Shown piece by piece: positions 6,836 to 13,050 of a stretch of DNA of 15,333 nt. The stretch spans positions 1 to 15,333 of the forward strand of contig DASVDW010000010.1 of the NCBI GenBank assembly GCA_036380925.1. Reading direction: 5' to 3'. The translations under genes and the position numbers were made by a program. Positions within the stretch are counted from its first letter, which is position 1. Every line of letters starts with the position of its first letter. The stretch comes from JAICLV01 sp036380925. GTDB lineage: Bacteria; Actinomycetota; Actinomycetes; Acidothermales; Acidothermaceae. A model generated the notes under the pieces. The model was not told where the DNA came from and did no database searches. It was given only the letters and a program-made list of their open reading frames with translations.

Positions 6836-6882
6836 GCCCGCTCGCGAGAGGGCTCACCCGCTCGGTCGACAGGCGCCTGTCG
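6836..6882. promoter_or_regulatory. Two palindromes in the DUF5318/MFS divergent spacer, candidate operators
   Basis: CGACAGGCGCCTGTCG at 6867-6882 is a perfect 16-bp palindrome. It reaches into the place where a -35 box would lie for the MFS -10 at 6902-6907. A second, 18-bp near-palindrome with one mismatched pair covers 6836-6853. Their sequences differ from the marR operator candidate, so another regulator would be expected. Confidence 0.45.
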
Positions 6883-6901
6883 CGAAGGCCGGGCGGCTGT
6901 T

Positions 6902-6907
6902 TAACGT
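6902..6907 (+). promoter_or_regulatory. Candidate -10 box for leaderless MFS exporter mRNA
   Basis: TAACGT ends 7 bases before ATG 6915, the same spacing as at nfo and DUF5318. This favours ATG 6915 over GTG 6906, which overlaps the box. Confidence 0.45.
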
Positions 6908-6914
6908 GGTCAAA

Positions 6915-8456
6915 ATGACGACAGTCCAGACCGCGGGCGGCGGCAGCGGCAGCGGCGGCACCGGCGGCCGTGGCGGCGGCGGGACGGTCGCGCGGCCGTG
7001 GCCCGCCATGTGGGCGCTGTGCCTCGGGTTCTTCATGATCATGATCGACACGACGATCGTGTCGGTCGCAACGCCGGCGATCAAAGACGCTTTGCACACT
7101 GACGTCAACACCGTCATCTGGGTGACGAGCGCCTACCTGCTCGCCTACGCGGTGCCGCTGCTGATCACCGGCCGGCTCGGCGACCGGTTCGGTCCTAGGA
7201 ACCTCTATCTGATCGGCCTGGTGATCTTCACCGTCGCGTCCGCCTGGTGCGGGTTCACCAACACCGTCGAGCAGCTCATCATCGCGCGCGCCGTGCAGGG
7301 GCTGGGCGCGGCGTTGATGACCCCGCAGACCATGACCGTGATCACCCGGATCTTCCCGCCGACTAACCGCGGCCAGGCGATGGGCATGTGGGGCGCCGTC
7401 GCCGGGGTCGCCATCCTGGTCGGCCCGCTGCTCGGCGGCGTGCTGATCGACGCGCTCGGCTGGGAGTGGATCTTCTTCATCAACGTGCCGATCGGCGTGG
7501 TCGGTGTCGTTCTCGCCTGGCGGCTGGTTCCCTCCTTGCCGACCCACCCGCACCGCTTCGACGTGGTCGGCGTCGGCTTGAGCGCGATCGGGATGTTCAT
7601 GCTCGTCTTCGGGATCCAGGAGGGCCAGACCTACGACTGGGCGGCGACGGTGTGGGTGCTCATCGTGGCTGGCCTGCTCGTCTTGGCGGGGTTCGTCTAC
7701 TGGCAGCACCGAAACAGCGGAGAGCCGCTGCTGCCGCTGGCGCTGTTCCGCGATCGCAACTTCTCGCTGGCCAACACCGCGATCACGGCGGTTGGCTTCT
7801 CGGTCACCGCGTTCGGCTTCCCGCTGATGCTGTACGCGCAAGAGGTGCTGGGGCTCAGCCCGACCAGGTCGGCGTTGCTGTTCGTGCCGATGGCGGTGAT
7901 CTCCGGCGTGCTGGCGCCCTTCGTCGGACGGCTCGCCGACCGGATGCATCCGCGCTACGTGGCGGGTGTCGGGCTGATCTGCGTGCCGGTGTCGATGGTG
8001 TGGCTGAGCGCCGTGATGCGGCCGCGCGAGGCGATCTTGTGGCTGGTGCTGCCGCTGGCGCTGCTCGGCGTTGGCAACGGGTTCATGTGGTCGCCGCTGA
8101 GCACCACGGCCACCCGCAATCTTCCGCTGCACCAAGCCGGCGCGGGCTCCGGCGTCTACAACACCACCCGGCAGATCGGCGCGGTGCTCGGCAGCGCGGC
8201 GATCGCCGTCTTGATGCAAAACCGGCTGGACGCCCGGATGCCCGGAGCGGCCGGTTCGGCCGGCGCGGGCCGGACGGGAAAGCTGCCGCCCGCGCTGCAC
8301 GAGGGTTTCAGCGCCGCGATGGCGCAATCGATGCTGCTGCCGGCGGCGGTCATCGTGCTCGGTTTGATCGCGGCGCTTTGCTTCGCCCGGCCGGCGCACC
8401 TGACATCCGCCGCGCCAGACGCTCCCGCGGCGGAGCCGGCCACCACCCGCGGCTGA
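6915..8456 (+). CDS. MFS exporter, DHA2 (EmrB/QacA-like, 14 TM) family
   Basis: This 513-residue proton-driven exporter begins with a short Gly-rich cytoplasmic tail (about 8-25) and then about 14 membrane segments. DHA2 marks are visible: IDTTIVSVATPAI in TM1, motif A in GRLGDRFGPRNLYLIGL, and motif C-like VGPLLGGVLIDALGWEWIFFINVPIG, the drug:H+ antiporter signature. Substrate cannot be told from sequence; relatives export drugs, dyes or natural products. It starts the plus-strand accessory block and has its own promoter with palindromes upstream. It is separated from marR by 42 bases that hold another promoter. Confidence 0.92.
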   Translation: MTTVQTAGGGSGSGGTGGRGGGGTVARPWPAMWALCLGFFMIMIDTTIVSVATPAIKDALHTDVNTVIWVTSAYLLAYAVPLLITGRLGDRFGPRNLYLIGLVIFTVASAWCGFTNTVEQLIIARAVQGLGAALMTPQTMTVITRIFPPTNRGQAMGMWGAVAGVAILVGPLLGGVLIDALGWEWIFFINVPIGVVGVVLAWRLVPSLPTHPHRFDVVGVGLSAIGMFMLVFGIQEGQTYDWAATVWVLIVAGLLVLAGFVYWQHRNSGEPLLPLALFRDRNFSLANTAITAVGFSVTAFGFPLMLYAQEVLGLSPTRSALLFVPMAVISGVLAPFVGRLADRMHPRYVAGVGLICVPVSMVWLSAVMRPREAILWLVLPLALLGVGNGFMWSPLSTTATRNLPLHQAGAGSGVYNTTRQIGAVLGSAAIAVLMQNRLDARMPGAAGSAGAGRTGKLPPALHEGFSAAMAQSMLLPAAVIVLGLIAALCFARPAHLTSAAPDAPAAEPATTRG

Positions 8457-8471
8457 CTTCCATCACCTATT

Positions 8472-8492
8472 TATATAAGTGTGTTATATAGT
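8472..8492 (+). promoter_or_regulatory. marR promoter with overlapping operator palindrome
   Basis: TATATAAGTGTGTTATATA (8472-8490) is a perfect 7-5-7 inverted repeat in an AT-rich island within GC-rich DNA. It overlaps the -10 candidate TATAGT (8487-8492), which ends 6 bases before ATG 8499. MarR-family proteins commonly repress their own operons through palindromes of about 16-20 bp covering the promoter, so autorepression relieved by a ligand is the likely reading. Confidence 0.65.
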
Positions 8493-8498
8493 CGTGCC

Positions 8499-8930
8499 AT
8501 GACACGACGCGACACTCAAGCGGTCGCCGCCGGCATCGACCATCTGGTGATGTGGGCGCGCCGGCAAGCGCCGACGCAGGTAAGCACCAGCACGATCACC
8601 ACGCTCGACACGTTGCACGCCGAAGGGCCGCTGCGGATCTCCCAGCTCGCCGAACGCGAGGCCGTCTCCCAGCCGGGCATGACGACGCTGATCGACCGGC
8701 TGGAGGCGGCCGGGCAAGCCGAGCGCGTTCCCGACCCGAGCGACCGGCGGGCCACCTTGGTCCGCATCACCGAGCTCGGCGTGAAGGTGCTCGCCGCGCG
8801 CCAGGCCGACCGCACGGCCGCGTTGGCGGCCGAACTGGAGCGACTCGACGACGCGGACCGAGCCGCGTTGATCGCCGCCCTACCCGCCGTCCGGCGCCTG
8901 GTCGGACGGCAGAAAGGATCCCGCCGGTGA
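8499..8930 (+). CDS. MarR-family transcriptional regulator
   Basis: This 143-residue winged helix-turn-helix repressor has the layout of the family. There are N-terminal dimerisation helices. LRISQLAEREAVSQPGMTTL (about 45-64) covers the helix-turn-helix, and DPSDRRATLVRITELG (about 79-94) is the beta wing with the conserved DxxDRR motif. A C-terminal helical pair follows. The chosen ATG fits the promoter; GTG 8481 lies inside the operator. The stop overlaps the next MFS gene's start by 4 bases, so the two are translationally coupled and MarR very likely controls that exporter. Ligand unknown. Confidence 0.93.
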   Translation: MTRRDTQAVAAGIDHLVMWARRQAPTQVSTSTITTLDTLHAEGPLRISQLAEREAVSQPGMTTLIDRLEAAGQAERVPDPSDRRATLVRITELGVKVLAARQADRTAALAAELERLDDADRAALIAALPAVRRLVGRQKGSRR

Positions 8931-10162
8931 CGGCCCGCAACGCAACGCAAAGCCCGTTTCGACAACCCAGCGCGGTCTTCGCGGTCGCCTTCGCCTGCGT
9001 CATCTCGTTCATGGGCATCGGCCTGGTCGACCCGATCCTGCCGGCGCTGGCGTCGAAGCTGCACGCGAGTCCCAGCCAGGTGGAGTTGCTGTTCACCAGC
9101 TACCTGGTCGTGACGGCGGTCGCCATGCTGGTCACCGGCTGGGTGTCCAGCCGGATCGGCCCGAAGCGCACGCTGATCGTGGGCCTGATGCTGATCGTCA
9201 CCTTCGCCGGCCTGGCCGGCTCAAGCCACACCATCGGCGGCATCGTCGGCTTCCGGGCCGGCTGGGGGCTGGGCAACGCGCTGTTCATCGCCACCTCGCT
9301 GGCCGTCATCGTGAACTCGGCCGCCGGCGGATTCGCGGGCGCCATCGTGCTGTACGAGACGGCGCTCGGCGTCGGCATCGCGTCGGGACCGCTGCTCGGC
9401 GGGCTGCTCGGGAACATCAGCTGGCGCGGCCCGTTCTACGGCGTCTCGCTGCTGATGCTGATCGCGCTGGTGGCCACCGTCTTCATGGTGCCGACCAGCG
9501 AGAAGCCGCCGGAGCGCTCGTCGATAAGAGAACCGATCGTGGCGCTGCGACACGGCGCGTTGGCGCGCACCAGCGTCATTGGATTGCTCTATAACTGGGG
9601 ATTTTTCACGCTGCTCGGCTACGCGCCGTTCCTGATGGGGCTGTCCGCGCTGAAGCTCGGCGCCGTCTTCTTCGGCTGGGGGGTGCTGGTCGCTGTCTTC
9701 GCGGTGTTCGGGGCGCCCGCCTTGAAAGACCGCTACGGCACGACCAGCACGCTGATCGGCTGCCTCGTGCTCGTCGCCGCGATTCTCGGCGTGATCGGCG
9801 TTTTCCCGGAGCACCGCTGGGTGGTCATCGGCGCCGTCATCGCGTCCGGCGCTTTGATCGGCCTGAACAACACCCTGGTCACCACCGCCGTCATGAGCAT
9901 TTCGCCGGTGCCGCGCAACATCGCCTCCGCCACCTACGGTTTCGTCCGCTTCATCGGCGGCGGACTCGCGCCCTTCGTGGCCGGCAAGCTGGTCGAGCGT
10001 TACAACGCGCACGTCCCGTTCCTGCTCGGCGCGGCGGTGGTGCTCGTTGGCGCGGGCCTGATCCTGACCGTTCGGCGCGCGCTCGACACCGCGGACGCCG
10101 GGGGAGCGGCCACCATGTCGCCGCGGCAGGCGCCTGACGAAGCGGCGGCGCTGCCCGCATAG
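8927..10162 (+). CDS. MFS exporter, 12-TM type, coupled to MarR
   Basis: This 411-residue transporter has about 12 hydrophobic segments. TM1 contains IGLVDPILPALASKL, and the TM2-TM3 loop has SSRIGPKRTLIVG, a version of motif A. A motif C-like stretch is at ALGVGIASGPLLGGLLGNISWRGPFYG. These fit a DHA1-like drug or metabolite exporter; substrate unknown. The frame is open far upstream as a shadow of marR, but GTG 8927 overlaps the marR stop and has AAAGGA 8 bases before it, so this start is well supported. Confidence 0.92.
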   Translation: MTARNATQSPFRQPSAVFAVAFACVISFMGIGLVDPILPALASKLHASPSQVELLFTSYLVVTAVAMLVTGWVSSRIGPKRTLIVGLMLIVTFAGLAGSSHTIGGIVGFRAGWGLGNALFIATSLAVIVNSAAGGFAGAIVLYETALGVGIASGPLLGGLLGNISWRGPFYGVSLLMLIALVATVFMVPTSEKPPERSSIREPIVALRHGALARTSVIGLLYNWGFFTLLGYAPFLMGLSALKLGAVFFGWGVLVAVFAVFGAPALKDRYGTTSTLIGCLVLVAAILGVIGVFPEHRWVVIGAVIASGALIGLNNTLVTTAVMSISPVPRNIASATYGFVRFIGGGLAPFVAGKLVERYNAHVPFLLGAAVVLVGAGLILTVRRALDTADAGGAATMSPRQAPDEAAALPA

Positions 10163-10225
10163 TGAAACAAATGTCCACATCGCGAGAGGTCGTCGGTAGC
10201 GTCGAGCCCCGAGCGAGGAGGACCG

Positions 10226-10972
10226 ATGGAGCTGTTGGAGTGGGACGCCCGCCGCTACGACGCATTGCCGCTGCCGCACCTACGGTGGGGCGCCGCCGCG
10301 GTCGAGCGGTTGAGACTGTCGGGCGCCGAGACGGTCGTCGACATCGGCTGCGGCACCGGGCGCGACACCGAGCGGCTGCTCGCGGCGCTCCCGGCCGGCC
10401 GGGTCATCGCCGTCGACGGTTCCCGGCAGATGCTCCAGCAGCTCGGCGCGCGGCTCGGCGACGAGGGCGGCCGGCTTCGCGTCGTCCACGCTGATCTGCG
10501 CGAACCACTCGACCTCGGCGAGCAGGCCGACGCCGCGCTCAGCGTGGCGACGTTGCACTGGCTGCCCGACCACGACCTCGTCTTCCGCAGCGTGGCCGCG
10601 TCATTGCGACCCGGCGGGCGGTTCGTCGCCGAGGCCGGTGGCTTCGGCAACATCGCCGGGTTCCGGCGGGCGCTCGCCGCGGTCGGCGCCGACACCGGCG
10701 CCGCGCTGTGGAACTTCGCGGACGTCGAGACCACCACGGCTCGCCTTGACACGGCGGGCTTCACCGACATCGAGGTCAGGCTGGTCGCCGACCCGGCGCG
10801 GCTGGAGCGCGGCGAGCAGCTCGAGGCCTACCTCGCGACGGTGATGCTCGGCGCCCACCTGCGCGAGCTGCCGACGAGTGAGCGGCGCCCGTTCGTCCGT
10901 GCGGTCGCGGGACAACTGCCCGAGCCGGTGATCGACTACGTCCGGCTGCAGATCTCGGCGGTGCGGCGCTAG
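10226..10972 (+). CDS. Class I SAM-dependent methyltransferase, trans-aconitate methyltransferase-like
   Basis: This 248-residue soluble enzyme has the Rossmann-type methyltransferase fold. Motif I VVDIGCGTGRDT (37-48) binds S-adenosylmethionine. VIAVDGS (60-66) supplies the acidic residue for the ribose, and ADLREPLDL and ATLHWLPDHD follow as motifs II and III. The opening EWDARRYDALPLPHLRWG is like trans-aconitate 2-methyltransferases and the Methyltransf_25 group. The methyl acceptor is not predictable. A strong GAGGAGG lies 4 bases before the ATG, 63 bases after the MFS stop. No hairpin separates them, so it may be co-transcribed with marR and the exporter. It might methylate the exported compound, but this is inference. 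Confidence 0.88.
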   Translation: MELLEWDARRYDALPLPHLRWGAAAVERLRLSGAETVVDIGCGTGRDTERLLAALPAGRVIAVDGSRQMLQQLGARLGDEGGRLRVVHADLREPLDLGEQADAALSVATLHWLPDHDLVFRSVAASLRPGGRFVAEAGGFGNIAGFRRALAAVGADTGAALWNFADVETTTARLDTAGFTDIEVRLVADPARLERGEQLEAYLATVMLGAHLRELPTSERRPFVRAVAGQLPEPVIDYVRLQISAVRR

Positions 10973-10986
10973 GAGCACCGGCCCGG

Positions 10987-11068
10987 CCGACCCGAGGACA
11001 ACCGACAGCATCCGAGGACACTCGTCGAGCGGTGTCCTCGGACGCCACCGAGTGTCCAGGGGCGTCGG
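10987..11068. repeat. Four-copy nested hairpin repeat between methyltransferase and padR, candidate terminator
   Basis: The central stem TCCGAGGACAC (11011-11021) with GTGTCCTCGGA (11032-11042) is 11 bp and perfect, with a 10-base loop. Outside it lie two more copies of the motif, CCCGAGGACA (10991-11000) and TGTCCAGGG (11053-11061). These are flanked by CCGAC (10987-10991) and GTCGG (11064-11068), so a larger outer fold is also possible. It starts 15 bases after the methyltransferase stop. It has no T-run but is well placed to end that transcript before the padR promoter. Confidence 0.65.
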
Positions 11069-11101
11069 CGCGCGAGGTCAGCACCACTCGCCGCCACCGC
11101 T

Positions 11102-11138
11102 GTGACGCGCGCCACACCGCGGTGTGTTTGCGCGTCAC
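11102..11138. promoter_or_regulatory. 37-bp interrupted palindrome overlapping the padR -35 region
   Basis: GTGACGCGC (11102-11110) pairs with GCGCGTCAC (11130-11138). Between them CACACCGCGGTGTG (11113-11126) is a perfect palindrome, with 2- and 3-base gaps between inner and outer arms. That gives 16 base pairs in all. It covers the -35 candidate TTGCGC and could be a binding site for a second regulator of padR-ino1. It could also be a hairpin at the end of an upstream transcript. Confidence 0.55.
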
Positions 11139-11156
11139 CCGAACGGGTCGTATCGT
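11128..11156 (+). promoter_or_regulatory. padR-ino1 promoter candidate
   Basis: TTGCGC (11128-11133) and TATCGT (11151-11156) are separated by exactly 17 bases. Transcription would start near 11163, inside the downstream palindrome, leaving a leader of about 50 bases before padR. Confidence 0.5.
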
Positions 11157-11160
11157 TCGG

Positions 11161-11185
11161 ATGTATCGAACCGATACATCGGTTC
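11161..11185 (+). promoter_or_regulatory. Overlapping palindromes, candidate PadR operator
   Basis: ATGTATCGAACCGATACAT (11161-11179) is a perfect 8-3-8 inverted repeat whose ends have the ATGT...ACAT form known for PadR operators. GAACCGATACATCGGTTC (11168-11185) is a second perfect repeat, 8-2-8, sharing 12 bases with the first. Both lie at the expected transcription start, so a bound PadR dimer would block the promoter of its own gene and of ino1. Confidence 0.65.
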
Positions 11186-11215
11186 AGAACACCAATTCGG
11201 ACGACGGAGCAAAGC

Positions 11216-11842
11216 ATGGCAGAGGCAGCCAAGCGCTCGGGACGCGCGGGCGTCCTTGAGCTTGCCGTCCTCGGCCTGCTCCACGAGTCTCCGATGCACG
11301 GCTACGAGTTGCGCAAGCGGCTCAACGCCATGCTCGGCACCTTCCGGGCGTTCTCCTACGGCTCGTTGTATCCGTGCCTGAAGGAGATGCTCGCCGCCGG
11401 TCACGTGAGCGCGGACGGCGAGGAGAGCGGCGCGCGTAGCCGCATCGTCTACAAGCTGACCGCCGACGGCAAAGAGCACCTGCAGAACCTGCTCGCCGAA
11501 GCCGGGCCCTCCTCTTGGGAGGACGAGAACTTCGGCGTCCACTTCGCGTTCTTCGCCCAGACCGCGGCCGACGTCCGGATGCGCATCCTCGAAGGTCGGC
11601 GCAGCCGGCTTGAAGAGCGGCTCGACCACGTCAAGACGTCGCTGTCACGCACCCGTGAGCGGGTCGACAGCTACACCCTCGAGCTGCAAAGGCACGGTCT
11701 GGAGTCGGTTGAGCGCGAAGTGCGCTGGCTGACCGAGTTGATCGCGACCGAGCGGGCCGCCGGCACGCAGACAGCGACAAACAGCAAAACCGACACATCC
11801 AACAGGCCGGACGACGCGAGGTCGTCCGGCGCTAACGCGTAA
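11216..11842 (+). CDS. PadR-family transcriptional regulator, Rv0047c-like
   Basis: This 208-residue protein has an N-terminal PadR winged helix (about 13-90) with LELAVLGLLHESPMHGYELRKRL, FSYGSLYPCLKEMLAAGHV and the wing SRIVYKLTADGKEHL. A long helical C-terminal domain follows (about 100-182), of the sort used for dimerisation, and then a polar, probably disordered tail. The frame is open from 11102, but ATG 11216 has GGAG 6 bases before it and fits the family start. It is 39 bases upstream of ino1 on the same strand, an arrangement also seen in mycobacteria, so ino1 is its likely target. Confidence 0.92.
   Translation: MAEAAKRSGRAGVLELAVLGLLHESPMHGYELRKRLNAMLGTFRAFSYGSLYPCLKEMLAAGHVSADGEESGARSRIVYKLTADGKEHLQNLLAEAGPSSWEDENFGVHFAFFAQTAADVRMRILEGRRSRLEERLDHVKTSLSRTRERVDSYTLELQRHGLESVEREVRWLTELIATERAAGTQTATNSKTDTSNRPDDARSSGANA
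11806..11830 (+). promoter_or_regulatory. Perfect hairpin in the last codons of padR, upstream of ino1
   Basis: GCCGGACGAC (11806-11815) pairs perfectly with GTCGTCCGGC (11821-11830) around a 5-base loop, 9 bases before the padR stop codon. No T-run follows, so it may act as an attenuator or an RNA-stability block giving more ino1 than padR mRNA. Inferred role. Confidence 0.45.
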
Positions 11843-11881
11843 ACCCTCTCCGGTTCACGAAAACACGAAGGAGCACTTGCT

Positions 11882-12961
11882 ATGGGTTCGGTTCGGGTGG
11901 CGATCGTCGGCGTTGGCAACTGCGCCGCGTCCCTGGTCCAGGGGGTCGAGTACTACAAGAACGCAGATCCCGAAGATCGGGTTCCGGGCCTGATGCACGT
12001 GCAGTTCGGTCCGTACCACGTGGGCGACGTCAAGTTCGTGGCCGCGTTCGACGTCGACGGCAAGAAGGTCGGCCAAGACCTCGCCGACGCGATCGGCGCC
12101 AGCGAGAACAACACCATCAAGTTCTGCGACGTGCCGCCCACCGGCGTCATCGTGCAGCGCGGCCACACCTACGACGGCCTCGGTGACTACTACCGCGAGA
12201 CGATCCAGGAGTCCGACGAGACGCCCGTCGACGTCGTCAAGGCGCTGAAGGACTCCGGCGCCGACGTGCTCGTGTCCTACCTGCCGGTCGGCTCGGAAGA
12301 GGCCGACAAGTTCTACGCCCAGTGCGCGATCGACGCCGGCGTGGCGTTCGTCAACGCGCTGCCGGTGTTCATCGCCAGCAACCCCGAGTGGGCCAAGAAG
12401 TTCGAGGACGCCGGGTTGCCGATCGTCGGCGACGACATCAAGTCGCAGGTCGGCGCGACCATCACCCACCGGGTGATGGCCAAGCTGTTCGAAGACCGCG
12501 GCGTGGAGTTGCTGCGCACGTACCAGCTCAACGTCGGCGGCAACATGGACTTCATGAACATGCTGGAGCGCAAGCGCCTGCAGTCCAAGAAGATCTCGAA
12601 GACCCAGGCGGTCACCTCGCAGATCCCGCACGAGATGGCCAAGGCCGACGTGCACATCGGCCCGAGCGACTACGTGCCGTGGCTCGACGACCGCAAGATC
12701 GCGTTTGTCCGCCTCGAGGGCCGCTCTTTCGGCGACGTGCCGTTGAACCTGGAGTACAAGCTCGAGGTCTGGGACTCCCCGAACTCCGCCGGCGTCATCA
12801 TCGACGCGGTGCGCGCCGCGAAGATCGCCAAGGACCGCGGCATCGGCGGCCCGATCCTGTCGGCCGCGAGCTACTTCATGAAGAGCCCGCCGGTGCAATA
12901 CAGCGACGACGCGGCCCGCCAGGCGGTCGAGGACTTCATCGCCGGCAAGGTCGACCGCTAA
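11882..12961 (+). CDS. ino1: Inositol-3-phosphate (myo-inositol-1-phosphate) synthase
   Basis: This NAD-dependent enzyme converts glucose 6-phosphate to inositol phosphate, the first step toward phosphatidylinositol, its mannosides, and mycothiol. The 359-residue length is that of the short bacterial form. Visible signatures are the Rossmann motif GVGNCAAS (10-17), FVAAFDVDGKKVG, NALPVFIASNPEW, GDDIKSQVGATITHR (active-site region) and NVGGNMDFMNM. GAAGGAG lies 8 bases before the ATG. It is second in the padR-ino1 operon and is followed after 9 bases by a strong bidirectional terminator. Confidence 0.97.
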   Translation: MGSVRVAIVGVGNCAASLVQGVEYYKNADPEDRVPGLMHVQFGPYHVGDVKFVAAFDVDGKKVGQDLADAIGASENNTIKFCDVPPTGVIVQRGHTYDGLGDYYRETIQESDETPVDVVKALKDSGADVLVSYLPVGSEEADKFYAQCAIDAGVAFVNALPVFIASNPEWAKKFEDAGLPIVGDDIKSQVGATITHRVMAKLFEDRGVELLRTYQLNVGGNMDFMNMLERKRLQSKKISKTQAVTSQIPHEMAKADVHIGPSDYVPWLDDRKIAFVRLEGRSFGDVPLNLEYKLEVWDSPNSAGVIIDAVRAAKIAKDRGIGGPILSAASYFMKSPPVQYSDDAARQAVEDFIAGKVDR

Positions 12962-12970
12962 GACCTGCTC

Positions 12971-13014
12971 AAAACGTCCGAGGACACCTTTACAAAGGCG
13001 TCCTCGGACGTTTT
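12971..13014. terminator. Bidirectional terminator between convergent ino1 and pcnA
   Basis: AAAACGTCCGAGGAC (12971-12985) pairs perfectly over 15 bp with GTCCTCGGACGTTTT (13000-13014). After one mismatch CCTT pairs with AAGG, closing on a 4-base loop. A-run and T-run ends make it a classical intrinsic terminator on either strand. The stem contains the same GTCCTCGGAC core as the other intergenic repeats. Confidence 0.88.
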
Positions 13015-13050
13015 CAGTTGAGGAGGGCCAAACCTCTTACCCGCAGGCCG

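Noticed and set aside
4772..6904. A 710-codon open frame on the plus strand opposite the PBP gene
   Set aside because: Arg-, Gly-, Val- and Asp-rich with no recognisable domain; it mirrors the PBP gene, whose motifs are all intact. A typical antisense shadow in GC-rich DNA.
6594..8399. A 601-codon minus-strand open frame opposite the first MFS gene
   Set aside because: Composition is dominated by Arg, His, Asp and Gln with no membrane or domain pattern. It overlaps both DUF5318 and the MFS gene out of frame.
10987..11068. CRISPR array
   Set aside because: The four motif copies are in alternating orientation, with irregular short spacing, and form hairpins. There are no regular spacers and no cas genes nearby.
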